From: Caldilineaceae bacterium
Lineage (GTDB): Bacteria > Chloroflexota > Anaerolineae > Caldilineales > Caldilineaceae
Reading direction: 5' to 3'
Assembly (NCBI GenBank): GCA_019637645.1
Contig: JAHBVH010000050.1
Span: 1 to 63,537 of the forward strand
Length of the DNA stretch: 63,537 nucleotides
In this document: positions 55,729 through 63,537 of the stretch, in pieces
How the letters are laid out: every line of letters starts with the position of its first letter
How positions within the stretch are numbered: position 1 is the stretch's first letter
Notes under the pieces: model-generated
Seen by the model: only the letters and a program-made list of their open reading frames with translations
What the model was told of the DNA's origin: nothing
The model's database searches: none
Position numbers and translations under genes: made by a program

Positions 55729-55803
55729 ATTACGCAGTTGAATGGGCGACTAGAGACCTGACAGGTTTTCCAAACCTGTCAGGTCTGGTCCAAGTGCATA
55801 GCT
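55729..55803. repeat. Full-length ~75-bp palindromic element, left of the cassette
   Basis: Left arm ATTACGCAGTTG, core AGACCTGACAGGTTT / AAACCTGTCAGGTCT, right arm CCAAGTGCATAGC. Same orientation as the copy at 58389-58463. These two copies bracket the three genes at 55897-58199. Confidence 0.9.
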
Positions 55804-55896
55804 TCCATATCAATAGAGATAGAGTGTAAAAGTGCAGGCATATGGTCAGAGCAAATAGAAGATTGAGTTGTCAACATTAAGCCACCAAGCTACTAG

Positions 55897-57072
55897 ATGT
55901 CTATGTGTAAATTACTAAACTTATGTACATGTCCGCAACTGGATAGCAAGCGTCGCCATAGTCTTGCCCAAAGTGCTATTCAATTTACTGACTGGTCAAC
56001 ACTTCCTTCGCGGGCAGAGGAACAGGGGCTAGGACCATTAGTTTTTTCTTATTTACGTCAAGCTCATGTAACTCTTCCATCCAAAGCACAAGTAGCACTA
56101 CATGGGCTATATCTTCGACATCGACGAACAAATGAGATCCGGAGCCAATTGCTTACCCAAATTGCTACAGAATTTCAGCAACAGGGAATAGAATTTATTG
56201 TTCTGAAAGGTGCAATCCTAGCTCATCTTATTTATGCGGAGCCGGGATTGCGCCCTATGCGTGATATAGATTTGCTTGTAAGAAAGTCAGACATTTTACA
56301 TGCTCGCAAGCTATTGATCAAGTTAGGCTTTACGGTCCCTTTAGATGAGAAAATACGACTGTTACCGGATAAACACTTAGAAGTTGCTTCATTGAAAAGC
56401 GGTGGTATTGTCAATAGTCTTGAGCTTCATTACAATCTATTTAACAGTTACCAACCTCACTCACTAACCTTTGAAGAGCTGCGTCCCAATCGTACCCTAG
56501 CACACTATAACGGAACAGAACTCCAGGGTCTAGGGCCTGAAGATATGTTATTCCATCTATGCGAACATATCTTGCTTCATGCGAACGTGTGGGAGCCTAT
56601 ACGTTTAATCTGGATTGTGGATATTGTGGGCTACGCGGAAAATTTTGTGGATAGAATCGACTGGGAATATATCTGTCACCAAAGGCCGAGCGTGCTCAAG
56701 TTACTCTCTATCTTTCATGCGATCTGCCCACTGTCAGAGAGATTACTCAATACATGTCGTGTGTCTATAGGAGCACCTCCACAGGGTATTGGGGAAGATT
56801 TTAGAGGATGGCCGAGACATTCTTTGGCAAAGTTGGCAGGGAAACCTTATCAAGAAATTTTAGACGACACTTTTTTTCCGTCCGAATGGTGGCTTCGGAT
56901 CCGCTATCGTCTTGATGGAGTGCAACCGCTCTTCGCCTATCGGTGGTTACTCCACCCTTTATATATCCTTGGTCCTTTTTATTTACTCGAAAAACTACAT
57001 CTCTTTTGGCACCTAAGTTTACAGCCTCTTTTGAGCTATCATCGGATTAACAATGAAACGTCAAATACCTAA
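55897..57072 (+). CDS. Nucleotidyltransferase family protein (NTP_transf_5-like)
   Basis: 391 aa. The Pol-beta-type nucleotidyltransferase block is at about 105-135: GIEFIVLKGAILAHLIYAEP then LRPMRDIDLLVRKSDI, with the metal-binding acid pair in RDIDLL. His/Glu-rich region LHYNLFN and DMLFHLCEHILLHANVW follow, as is usual in this family. Homologues accompany PqqD and HPr-kinase-like genes in peptide-modification and lasso-peptide clusters, where they can add nucleotides or phosphates. It overlaps pqqD by 20 nt, so the three genes are one unit. No clear ribosome site. Confidence 0.88.
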   Translation: MSMCKLLNLCTCPQLDSKRRHSLAQSAIQFTDWSTLPSRAEEQGLGPLVFSYLRQAHVTLPSKAQVALHGLYLRHRRTNEIRSQLLTQIATEFQQQGIEFIVLKGAILAHLIYAEPGLRPMRDIDLLVRKSDILHARKLLIKLGFTVPLDEKIRLLPDKHLEVASLKSGGIVNSLELHYNLFNSYQPHSLTFEELRPNRTLAHYNGTELQGLGPEDMLFHLCEHILLHANVWEPIRLIWIVDIVGYAENFVDRIDWEYICHQRPSVLKLLSIFHAICPLSERLLNTCRVSIGAPPQGIGEDFRGWPRHSLAKLAGKPYQEILDDTFFPSEWWLRIRYRLDGVQPLFAYRWLLHPLYILGPFYLLEKLHLFWHLSLQPLLSYHRINNETSNT

Positions 57073-57322
57073 ACAGATATCTAATTACTATTTAGAAGTA
57101 TTAAATGATGAATTCCTTTTGTATCACCCAGGACGCAACCAAATCTATCAGATCAATGCAACAGCAGCTCTGATTTGGCAGTTATGTAATGGGGAAAGAA
57201 GCATTGACGAGATTGATGTTTTATTATTGGCAGCTTACCCAACTGCAGGCAAAGCACTTATGCAAGATACCCATGAAACCATCCAACAATTAGCAACACA
57301 AGGAGTTATTGAACTTGTATGA
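57053..57322 (+). CDS. PqqD-family peptide chaperone/RRE protein
   Basis: 89 aa. Standard PqqD features: YLEVLNDEFLLYHPGRNQIY as the beta-hairpin, NATAALIWQLCNGERSIDEI, then the C-terminal helix ETIQQLATQGVIELV. PqqD-type proteins bind the leader of ribosomally made peptides and present it to a modifying enzyme. It overlaps the nucleotidyltransferase stop by 20 nt and the kinase start by 14 nt. No precursor peptide is recognised nearby. Confidence 0.93.
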   Translation: MKRQIPKQISNYYLEVLNDEFLLYHPGRNQIYQINATAALIWQLCNGERSIDEIDVLLLAAYPTAGKALMQDTHETIQQLATQGVIELV

Positions 57323-58199
57323 GTTGGATATCTCTACCCAGTTACTTACTTTTGCCAACAGCTGTATCGCAATTGATTACGCTGGTAGCAGAGCTGCTGA
57401 ACTGATAACGTTTCTTTATGGATTCTTTCCCAAAGAACAACTTGGCATCCCAACCGTTAGATTTCGTCTCATTTCTACACCAGGTCATTCGTTCCAACTT
57501 TACCAAGATCAAATCCTATTAGCAACTAGCAAGGATGAGGCAACAATTGCAGAGTATCTACTCGGATTAAGCTGCTATCAACTTGCCACGATGAGTGGCG
57601 GTGGCCTTTTGTTACATGCGGCAGCCGTTGCTTTACACAATCAGAGTATTATTTTTGTGGGGGCATCCGGAACAGGAAAGAGTACACTAACAGCTTGGCT
57701 GCTTAGTAAGGGATTTACCTACCTGACCGATGAACTGGTCTTTATTGCTAACGACACAGTTAATGTGGCAACTTTACCCCGCCCGCTAAATCTCAAAAAA
57801 GCATCACGATCTATTCTACATAAATTAATCAACTATAATGATTCACAGAAGGTTATGACGACAAACTCAATCGATCTTGTCTCTCCCCTACTCTTGCAAA
57901 GTAAACTCCCTCAGTATCTGGGTCAATTAAAAATGATCGTATTTCCCAAATATCAGGTGGAAGGCAATTGCCGATATAAGCAACTTTCAACTGCCCAAAC
58001 AGGATTCAGACTGATGCAACAGCTGCTTAATGCCCGAAATCTGGCGCAACACGGTTTTTCCCAAGTGGTTCAGTTAGCTAAAATGGTGACCGCCTATGAA
58101 GTGCAATATACCCGCTTTGAGGAACTAGAACCGATACTCACCGAATGGGAGCATAAGCTCGAAAATTTTGACCTCATTCAGCGAACCAATCTTCAATAA
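57309..58199 (+). CDS. HPr kinase/phosphorylase-like serine kinase
   Basis: 296 aa. Walker A VGASGTGKSTLTAWLLSKGF at about 117-136, preceded by GGGLLLHAAAVALHNQSIIF, and followed by FTYLTDELVFI, in which an acidic pair corresponds to HprK chemistry. The C-terminal region (LPRPLNLKKAS, IVFPKYQVEGNCRYKQLSTA) matches HprK-related kinases A/B of PqqD clusters. Such kinases phosphorylate a serine of a peptide or protein. The start is a TTG with AGGAG nearby; a second TTG at 57315 is better spaced. Last gene of the cassette. Confidence 0.9.
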   Translation: MNLYELDISTQLLTFANSCIAIDYAGSRAAELITFLYGFFPKEQLGIPTVRFRLISTPGHSFQLYQDQILLATSKDEATIAEYLLGLSCYQLATMSGGGLLLHAAAVALHNQSIIFVGASGTGKSTLTAWLLSKGFTYLTDELVFIANDTVNVATLPRPLNLKKASRSILHKLINYNDSQKVMTTNSIDLVSPLLLQSKLPQYLGQLKMIVFPKYQVEGNCRYKQLSTAQTGFRLMQQLLNARNLAQHGFSQVVQLAKMVTAYEVQYTRFEELEPILTEWEHKLENFDLIQRTNLQ

Positions 58200-58388
58200 A
58201 TACGAAAGGGTGTTATGGACTTGAAGCGAGAGTGAAATAAGCATCCAATGGGGTTCATCCTGGAGAGCAGATCAAAACCCAACGAATGCGTAAAGGCAGA
58301 CTTGTTCATGTCTTGTTTGTACAAAGTTGAAACGAGATAGCTACATGTTATTGGGCAAACATCCCTCTATTCTCCAGTTTCTATAGGA

Positions 58389-58463
58389 GTTACGCAATTA
58401 GCTGGGCAACTAGAGACCTGACAGGTTTTTCAAAACCTGTCAGGTCTGGTCCAAGTGCGTAAC
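58389..58463. repeat. Full-length ~75-bp palindromic element, right of the cassette
   Basis: GTTACGCAATTAGCTGGG, core AGACCTGACAGGTTT / AAACCTGTCAGGTCT, right arm CCAAGTGCGTAAC. Nearly identical to 13044-13117. The 58200-58682 interval otherwise holds no gene. A 30-codon frame at 58248-58340 is unconvincing. Confidence 0.92.
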
Positions 58464-58682
58464 TTCTATTCTATTACCTAATCAAGACAAAAGACGCAAC
58501 TAAAAGTAAGCAAATTCCTACACTCCCATCATCTATTAAGCCTCATTAGGCCACAGCTGAATTGCGCTTGTACGCCATTTTCCGAACACCATTCTACTGA
58601 TGCGATGAGCTAGGGTTAGTTCTATACTAGCCATAGAGGCCTCCAACTAACCCAATTCATCCATCTATAGAAAGGATTCGTT

Positions 58683-60788
58683 ATGAATCATACCCCCCGT
58701 CCATCCAAGCTTTTACTTGGAACATTCTCCATTTTTGGCCTAAGCTTTCTACTTGTCCTATTAGCTAGCTTTGTCGCAACGGCCATCGCCAGCCCGCTCT
58801 CCCAATTTACCACGCTCGTCATCAATGAAGTGGACGCCGACACACCAGGCACCGATACCGCTGAATTTATTGAACTTTATGATGGCGGGGCCGGTAATAC
58901 CTCCCTCACCGGCCTCACCTTGGTTCTCTACAATGGCACCAGTGATCTATCCTACGCCGCCTTTGATCTCGATGGTTATACCACCAATGCCAGTGGTTAT
59001 TTTGTCATTGGCAACAGTGGTGTCCCCCTCGTTAGTGCCACCTTTCCCACCAATACGCTCCAGCAAGGGGCCGATGCGGTGGCTCTCTACCAGGGTGACG
59101 CGAGCAGCTTTCCCAATGGCACCGCCGTGCGCACCACAAGTTTGCTCGATGCCATGGTCTATGATACCGACGATGCCGATGATAGTGGGCTCCTCGTTCT
59201 TGTCCATGCGGGACAACCACAGGTGAATGAAGGCGGGGCAGGTGACGCGGCGCGGGATGCCAATCAACGCTGCCCGAATGGCAGTGGTGGGCAGCGAAAT
59301 AGTGCGGCGTATATTCAGGCCCCCCCATCCCCCGGCGCGGCCAATAACTGTGCCGCCGTAACACCGTCAGCTACGCCAACACCTAGCGCGACCCCCATCA
59401 CGCCGACGCCAACCACCTCGGTAACACCAGTCACCAGCATCCTCATCAATGAAGTGGATGTCGATACGCCAAGCACCGACACCGCCGAATTCGTGGAACT
59501 CTATGATGGTGGGGTTGGGAATACCAGCCTAGAAGGCTTGACGCTCGTCTTTTTTGATGGCGCTGACGATGAGTCCTACTTGGCGCTTGACCTGGACGGC
59601 CTGCGCACCGATGCCAATGGCTATTTGGTGGCTGGAAATCCGGCGGTGGCCTCGGCCAGCATTACCTTTACCAACAGCGCGCTGCAAAATGGGGCCGACG
59701 CCGTTGCCCTTTACATCAGCAGTGCCAGCGACTTTCCCAACGGCACCCCCATCACGACCACCCGCTTGCTCGATGCCATTGTCTATGGCACCGATGATGC
59801 CAGCGATGTTGAGTTGCTGACCTTATTGCTTGCCGGCCAAAGCCAGATGAACGAAGCGGGGGCGCGCAATCCCGATGCTGTTGCCATGGGCCGTTGCCCC
59901 AATGGCAGTGGCGGCCAACGAACAACAGCAGCGCTTGCGCTGATTTCACCCAGCCCAAGCGCGCCCAACAACTGTGGCAGTATGCTCCCCACCGTCACTC
60001 CGAGCGCGACATCGGCCACGCCTGCGGCCACGCCAACGCCCTCATCCACCGCAGGCACCCCAGCGGTTACACCGAGTGGCACAGCAGTGGCGGCGTTGAT
60101 CAACGAGGTGGATGCTGATACACCGGGGGCCGATACTACCGAATTTATTGAATTGCTCGGCCCAGCGCAGGCTTCCTTACAGGGGCTCTGTCTGGTTGCC
60201 TATAATGGCAGTAATGATCGAGTCTATCTCTCTTGGGATCTAGATGACTACCGCTTCAACGCGGCGGGGCTCTTTGTGGTGGGCAATGTAAACGTCGCCA
60301 ATGTTGGGCTGACCTTTGCCGATAATGCCCTGCAAAATGGCCCAGATGCCATTGCGCTCTACGCAGTTCAGGATTGCAAAGGCACGTTCACCACCAGTAC
60401 GACCGTGACCACGGTAGCGCTGGTGGATGCTGTGGTCTACGAGACGAATGATGAGAATGATGCGGAGTTGCTTACCCTGCTCAATAGTGGCCAACCCCAG
60501 GTGGATGAAGAGGCCAAGGGGGATGGTGAAGCCCATGCCAATGCCCGTTGTCCCGATGGGGCAGGCGGGGCGCGCAATAGCACAGGCGTTGATCAGGTTG
60601 CACCCTCGCCCGGTGTCAGCAACCCGTGTGGCACAATGGCAACCGCCACGCCCACCACACCGGCGGCCACACTGACGCCAACGGCGACCAGCACGGTCGA
60701 TCCACGGCAAGCAACCGTGACACCCACGGCGACCCAACCCACACAAAGCATCCAAAAGTCCATCTACCTACCCCTGATTCACCGGTAA
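58683..60788 (+). CDS. Secreted protein with three lamin-tail-domain-like repeats
   Basis: 701 aa. The N-terminal signal (residues about 10-38) is strongly hydrophobic. Three repeats of ~190 residues each start with INEVD[AV]DTP and carry T-AEF[IV]EL, SL-G-LTLV and NG-DAVALY (about 45-220, 256-440, 465-660). They are joined by Thr/Pro/Ser-rich linkers. This is the lamin-tail-domain arrangement found in bacterial surface proteins. It ends QKSIYLPLIHR, like 19538's YLPFIAR. A strong terminator follows. GAAAGGA lies before the ATG. Confidence 0.88.
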   Translation: MNHTPRPSKLLLGTFSIFGLSFLLVLLASFVATAIASPLSQFTTLVINEVDADTPGTDTAEFIELYDGGAGNTSLTGLTLVLYNGTSDLSYAAFDLDGYTTNASGYFVIGNSGVPLVSATFPTNTLQQGADAVALYQGDASSFPNGTAVRTTSLLDAMVYDTDDADDSGLLVLVHAGQPQVNEGGAGDAARDANQRCPNGSGGQRNSAAYIQAPPSPGAANNCAAVTPSATPTPSATPITPTPTTSVTPVTSILINEVDVDTPSTDTAEFVELYDGGVGNTSLEGLTLVFFDGADDESYLALDLDGLRTDANGYLVAGNPAVASASITFTNSALQNGADAVALYISSASDFPNGTPITTTRLLDAIVYGTDDASDVELLTLLLAGQSQMNEAGARNPDAVAMGRCPNGSGGQRTTAALALISPSPSAPNNCGSMLPTVTPSATSATPAATPTPSSTAGTPAVTPSGTAVAALINEVDADTPGADTTEFIELLGPAQASLQGLCLVAYNGSNDRVYLSWDLDDYRFNAAGLFVVGNVNVANVGLTFADNALQNGPDAIALYAVQDCKGTFTTSTTVTTVALVDAVVYETNDENDAELLTLLNSGQPQVDEEAKGDGEAHANARCPDGAGGARNSTGVDQVAPSPGVSNPCGTMATATPTTPAATLTPTATSTVDPRQATVTPTATQPTQSIQKSIYLPLIHR

Positions 60789-60823
60789 ACAAGCTACCAA
60801 TCATTGAACCATAAAGGTGCCAT

Positions 60824-60871
60824 AAGCGGCCACCAGAACCACTGATTTTTTCGTTGTTCTGGTGGCCGCTT
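60824..60871 (+). terminator. Strong stem-loop after the secreted repeat protein
   Basis: AAGCGGCCACCAGAAC (60824-60839) and GTTCTGGTGGCCGCTT (60856-60871) are exact complements; the loop contains a TTTTTT run. It follows the stop by 36 nt. The right-hand side has no T-tail, but termination or stabilisation is likely. Confidence 0.8.
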
Positions 60872-61054
60872 GCCGTTCCGCGCGCAACGCCAACGGTTCT
60901 GCCACTGCAGCTACAGCGAGCAGAGCCAGGTTATTCCCCGTTGAAAACCTACCTTCATCCGACGCGCGGCTTTGATCCAGCGTGTGCTTGTGATATCCTT
61001 GACAGCCAACCCAGGTATCGCTTCCAGATATCACTTGGAATAGATAGGCACATC

Positions 61055-62224
61055 ATGTCTACGATTCGTCTCGTCAATGTGAATAAAACTTTTGCGCAGC
61101 CAGCAGCCGACTGGCGTAGCCAGCGCCATCAACGGTTGGCCGGTGAGGAAGGAAACCACTCGCGCGGGCCGGTCAAAGCACTGGATCAAGTCACGCTGAC
61201 CATTCCTGATGGGCAAACACTGGCGGTGGTAGGACCGTCGGGCTGTGGCAAAAGTACCCTGCTGCGTGTCGTTGCCGGGTTGGATAGTGATTACCAGGGG
61301 CAGATCTTCTATGATAACCAGGAGATGACCAACGCCCCCCCCAAAGATCGCTATATCGGCATGGTCTTCCAGAATTATGCCCTCTATCCCCACTTTGAAG
61401 GGCACGGCAATCTCTCGTTCTTCTTTCGATTGCGCAAAATTTCGGATACCGAAACCACCGAACGGATTCGTATCACGTCAGAGATTATGGGCCTTGGCTT
61501 TCAGCAATTGCTCTATCGCAAACCCGGCACACTCTCAGGTGGTCAACAACAGCGGCTGGCGATTGCCCGTGCGATTGTCCGTAACCCAAGATTGTTTTTA
61601 TTTGATGAACCGCTCTCGAACTTGGACGCCAAGTTGCGCAACCAAACACGCGTTGAGATCAAGCGCCTCTTGCAACGCTTTCAAATTACGGCCATTTATG
61701 TGACCCATGATCAGATCGAGGCCATGGCCTTGGGTGATCAAGTTGCGGTCATGCGGGCTGGGCGTGTCGAGCAACTCGGCCCTTTTCAACAGGTGTTGCG
61801 CCAGCCTGCGACCGTCTTTGTCGCCAGTTTTCTGGGCTCACCCCCAATGAATCTCTTTTACGGTGGGCGGGTGGTGGATGATCGAGTCCAACTGCCGAGC
61901 TTTGCGGTCCCCCTTCCGGCACACCTACAAGCCCACGTGCAACAAGGACAGGCGCTCACGGTGGGCGTCCGGCCCGAGGCCGTGCGGCTGGTCGATGCCC
62001 AGACCCCGAGCCGCGCGGGCGTGCGCCTCCAAGGGATTGCCGAGGTGGTTGAGCCAGATTTTGGCCGCCAGACCCAGCTCGTCTACACGGCCCAAGGAGC
62101 GTTGCGCTTTGTCGCGCTAGGTGCGCTGGATATCCCGGTTTTTGCGGGCCATCCGGTCACCGCCCAACTCGACACAACCCAACTGCATCTTTTTGATGCC
62201 ACCAGTGAACAACGCATTGGATAA
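61055..62224 (+). CDS. ABC transporter ATPase, MalK/UgpC-type (sugar)
   Basis: 389 aa. Walker A VVGPSGCGKSTLLRVVAGLD, Q-loop IGMVFQNYALYPHFEGHGNL, signature GTLSGGQQQRLAIARAIVRN, Walker B LFLFDEPLSNLDAKLRNQTR, switch His in YVTHDQIEAMALGD, and a C-terminal TOBE/MalK regulatory domain (about 285-380). An insertion of about 20 residues lies before the first strand (ADWRSQRHQRLAGEE). No permease or binding protein is adjacent, so it may serve several carbohydrate importers. Start at 61055 based on the conserved STIRLVNVNKTF opening. Confidence 0.93.
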   Translation: MSTIRLVNVNKTFAQPAADWRSQRHQRLAGEEGNHSRGPVKALDQVTLTIPDGQTLAVVGPSGCGKSTLLRVVAGLDSDYQGQIFYDNQEMTNAPPKDRYIGMVFQNYALYPHFEGHGNLSFFFRLRKISDTETTERIRITSEIMGLGFQQLLYRKPGTLSGGQQQRLAIARAIVRNPRLFLFDEPLSNLDAKLRNQTRVEIKRLLQRFQITAIYVTHDQIEAMALGDQVAVMRAGRVEQLGPFQQVLRQPATVFVASFLGSPPMNLFYGGRVVDDRVQLPSFAVPLPAHLQAHVQQGQALTVGVRPEAVRLVDAQTPSRAGVRLQGIAEVVEPDFGRQTQLVYTAQGALRFVALGALDIPVFAGHPVTAQLDTTQLHLFDATSEQRIG

Positions 62225-62235
62225 GGAGCTTTGTT

Positions 62236-63075
62236 GTGATTCAACCTGTTTTGACCGATGACCAGCTACTAGCCTCGATTCGCGCCGCGGCCACCGAGCA
62301 GCCGAGCGCGCTCCACCTCTGGTGGCTTGGCCAGAGTGGGTATCTGGTGCAATGGCAAGGCGAACACTTACTCCTCGATCCCTATCTCTCGGACGCGTTA
62401 ACCCATAAATATGCCAACACGGCAAAGCCCCACGTTCGCCTGACCGCGATTCCGATTGCACCCCAACGGCTCGATTTTATTGATGTCGTCACCTCCAGCC
62501 ATAACCACACCGACCATCTCGATGGTGAAACGCTAGGGCCGCTGCTGGCTGTCAATCCGGCGTTACCTGTGCTTGTGTCAGCCGCCAATCTAGACTTTGC
62601 CGCCCAGCGCCTCCAAGTCCCGCCCACGCGGTTGACGCCGTTGATTTTGGATCAGCCGGTCACGATAGGTGCGTTTACCTTGCAAGCTGTCCCCGCGGCC
62701 CATGAACAGTTGGAGCAAGACGCGGCAGGCCATCATAAGTTTATTGGGCTGATCGTCAAGGCCGGCCCGTGGACGATCTACCACAGTGGTGATACGGTGC
62801 TGTACAGAGGCATGGCCGAGCGCTTGCGGGCGTGGTCGATCGATCTGGCACTGCTGCCCATCAATGGTCGTGATCCGAAACGGGGTGTGGCGGGCAACTT
62901 GTCCGGCGTCGAAGCCGCCTATTTGGGTAAAGCGATTCGCGCCGGGCTGGTCATCCCTTGTCACTATGCCATGTTTGAATTTAACACCGTTGACCCAGCC
63001 GAGTTTATCACCCAAGCGGAGGCACTGCTGCTGCCTTATCGCGTCCTGGAATGTGGGGAACATCTCCAGCTATAG
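62236..63075 (+). CDS. MBL-fold metallo-hydrolase, UlaG-like
   Basis: 279 aa. Metal-binding motif SHNHTDHLDGE (HxHxDH, near residue 90), a second ligand in QAVPAAHEQL, and YHSGDTVLY, with a C-terminal His in IPCHYAMFEF. The opening WWLGQSGYLVQW and LLLDPYLSD are typical of the L-ascorbate-6-phosphate lactonase/UlaG branch. Hydrolyses a lactone or phosphoester, substrate unknown. GTG start with AAGGAG seven bases upstream. Eleven bases after the MalK-type ATPase gene, so probably co-transcribed. Confidence 0.92.
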   Translation: MIQPVLTDDQLLASIRAAATEQPSALHLWWLGQSGYLVQWQGEHLLLDPYLSDALTHKYANTAKPHVRLTAIPIAPQRLDFIDVVTSSHNHTDHLDGETLGPLLAVNPALPVLVSAANLDFAAQRLQVPPTRLTPLILDQPVTIGAFTLQAVPAAHEQLEQDAAGHHKFIGLIVKAGPWTIYHSGDTVLYRGMAERLRAWSIDLALLPINGRDPKRGVAGNLSGVEAAYLGKAIRAGLVIPCHYAMFEFNTVDPAEFITQAEALLLPYRVLECGEHLQL

Positions 63076-63111
63076 GCAAGTGAAACCGGCTAGGTTTCAC
63101 ATTCCATGTGG

Positions 63112-63432
63112 CTAGAGCCCCAACCACTGTAACGCATACAAACACCCCATCCCCACCCCAATTGTCAAAAGCGCGTTATGGGTGCGCCACGCAATGACAA
63201 CCGCCACCAAGCCAGCCAGTAAACGCTCGTTCTGCCAGGTGAACGCGATGGCACTCTGATACGCCAACACCTCTGGCACGATGATGGCGGTGAGCGCCGC
63301 AACGGGCACAAAGCGCAACGCCCGATTTAGCCCACGCGGCAGTGTTATATACGACCAACCGAAGATCAACGAAAAACGATAGGCAAAGGTCACTACACCG
63401 ATCCCGATCAACGTGGCCCACAGCGCAAACAT
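63112..63432 (-). CDS. AzlD-family branched-chain amino-acid exporter subunit
   Basis: 106 aa with about four membrane helices. The VVTFAYRFSLIFGW first helix, LRFVPVAALTAIIVPEVLAY and VVIAWRTHNALLTIGVGMGC match AzlD, which with AzlC forms an amino-acid efflux channel. AAAGGAG lies six bases before the ATG. The AzlC partner is not in the window and may lie beyond the right edge. A 14-bp tandem array begins only 14 bp upstream of the start. Confidence 0.85.
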   Translation of the reverse strand: MFALWATLIGIGVVTFAYRFSLIFGWSYITLPRGLNRALRFVPVAALTAIIVPEVLAYQSAIAFTWQNERLLAGLVAVVIAWRTHNALLTIGVGMGCLYALQWLGL

Positions 63433-63445
63433 CGCTAACTCCTTT

Positions 63446-63537
63446 CACTTGTTATTGGTCACTTGTTATTGGTCACTTGTTATTGGTCACTTGTTATTGG
63501 TCACTTGTCATTGGTCACTTGTTATTGGTCACTTGTT
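63446..63537. repeat. Tandem array, 14-bp unit x6.5, running off the edge
   Basis: CACTTGTTATTGGT repeated from 63446 with units at 63460, 63474, 63488, 63502 (one base changed, TTGTCATTGG) and 63516, with a partial unit to the end of the window. It is in the AzlD leader or promoter region. Confidence 0.95.

Larger units (their letters stand above)
55405..55896. other. Gap before the nucleotidyltransferase gene
   Basis: About 490 A/T-rich bases, containing the right inverted-repeat copy (55634-55673) and a full palindromic element (55729-55803). One tiny frame at 55538-55621 could encode a 27-aa Ser/Thr-rich peptide (MPKRFIDSALSLKTGKC and onward), but its AAAGGA abuts the ATG and no precursor motif is recognised. 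Confidence 0.4.

Noticed and set aside
58248..58340. 30-codon frame after the kinase gene as a RiPP precursor
   Set aside because: No ribosome site at usable spacing, no leader motif or core pattern, and it lies in a gap with repeats.
55729..58463. Classical composite transposon around the PqqD cassette
   Set aside because: No transposase gene in or near the unit and the flanking elements are only 75 bp; mobilisation in trans remains possible, so only the bracketing itself is reported.
63446..63537. Possible CRISPR or integron array at the right edge
   Set aside because: A plain 14-bp tandem repeat with no spacers.

Overview
The window looks like a chromosomal segment from a Chloroflexota bacterium, probably a filamentous or metabolically versatile lineage. 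The reasons are a PucC/BCD-type major facilitator, lipoproteins for family-5 peptide-type ABC transporters, a MoxR-DUF58-DUF4129 triad, secreted Thr/Pro-rich proteins ending in a YLPxI-type tail, and a stand-alone pheS with a cysteine-rich insert. Placement is inferred from protein character only. No rRNA, tRNA, CRISPR array, transposase or phage gene was recognised.

Layout. 1-3262: a minus-strand oligopeptide/sugar-type ABC importer (lipoprotein, two permeases, running off the left edge). 3504-8547: a small membrane protein, an enolase-superfamily dehydratase, a translin-family protein coupled to a membrane microprotein with a Cas4-like N-terminus, and a long helical-repeat protein. 8677-11363: hairpin tandem repeats, then a PucC-like transporter, a small alpha/beta-barrel-like protein and a caspase/CHAT-like protein. 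11527-14199: mtaB and pheS. 14394-18137: MoxR, DUF58 and DUF4129 genes on the minus strand. 18418-23597: Gfo/Idh/MocA dehydrogenase, a secreted Cna-B/CarboxypepD-repeat protein, a VOC protein and a beta-propeller lipoprotein. 23814-29729: a complete five-gene Opp/Dpp-type importer. 30244-32052: SLC13-type transporter. 32201-35398: a full-length homologue of the eukaryotic phosphorylase b kinase alpha/beta subunits. 35741-52145: accessory metabolism (SDRs, AraC regulator, methyltransferase, streptomycin-type adenylyltransferase, MFS, galactonate-dehydratase-like enzyme, aldo/keto reductase, MocR regulator, two class-C serine hydrolases, flavoprotein, YqeY, GNAT, LLM oxidoreductase) and a decayed SDR. 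52443-58199: a visibly A/T-richer island with a TPR-LuxR-like regulator, a Tat-signal von Willebrand A protein, and a tight three-gene cassette (nucleotidyltransferase, PqqD, HPr-kinase-like). 58683-63432: a three-repeat secreted lamin-tail-like protein, a MalK-type ATPase, an MBL-fold hydrolase and AzlD.

The most notable material is (i) the nucleotidyltransferase-PqqD-HprK-like cassette, bracketed by two same-orientation copies of a roughly 75-bp palindromic element; (ii) the phosphorylase-kinase-like protein; (iii) the dispersed palindromic families themselves, whose stems show compensatory changes; (iv) the caspase-like protein next to a PucC-like transporter; and (v) the translin/Cas4-like membrane microprotein pair. 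Several tandem arrays share a 14-bp period although their sequences are unrelated.
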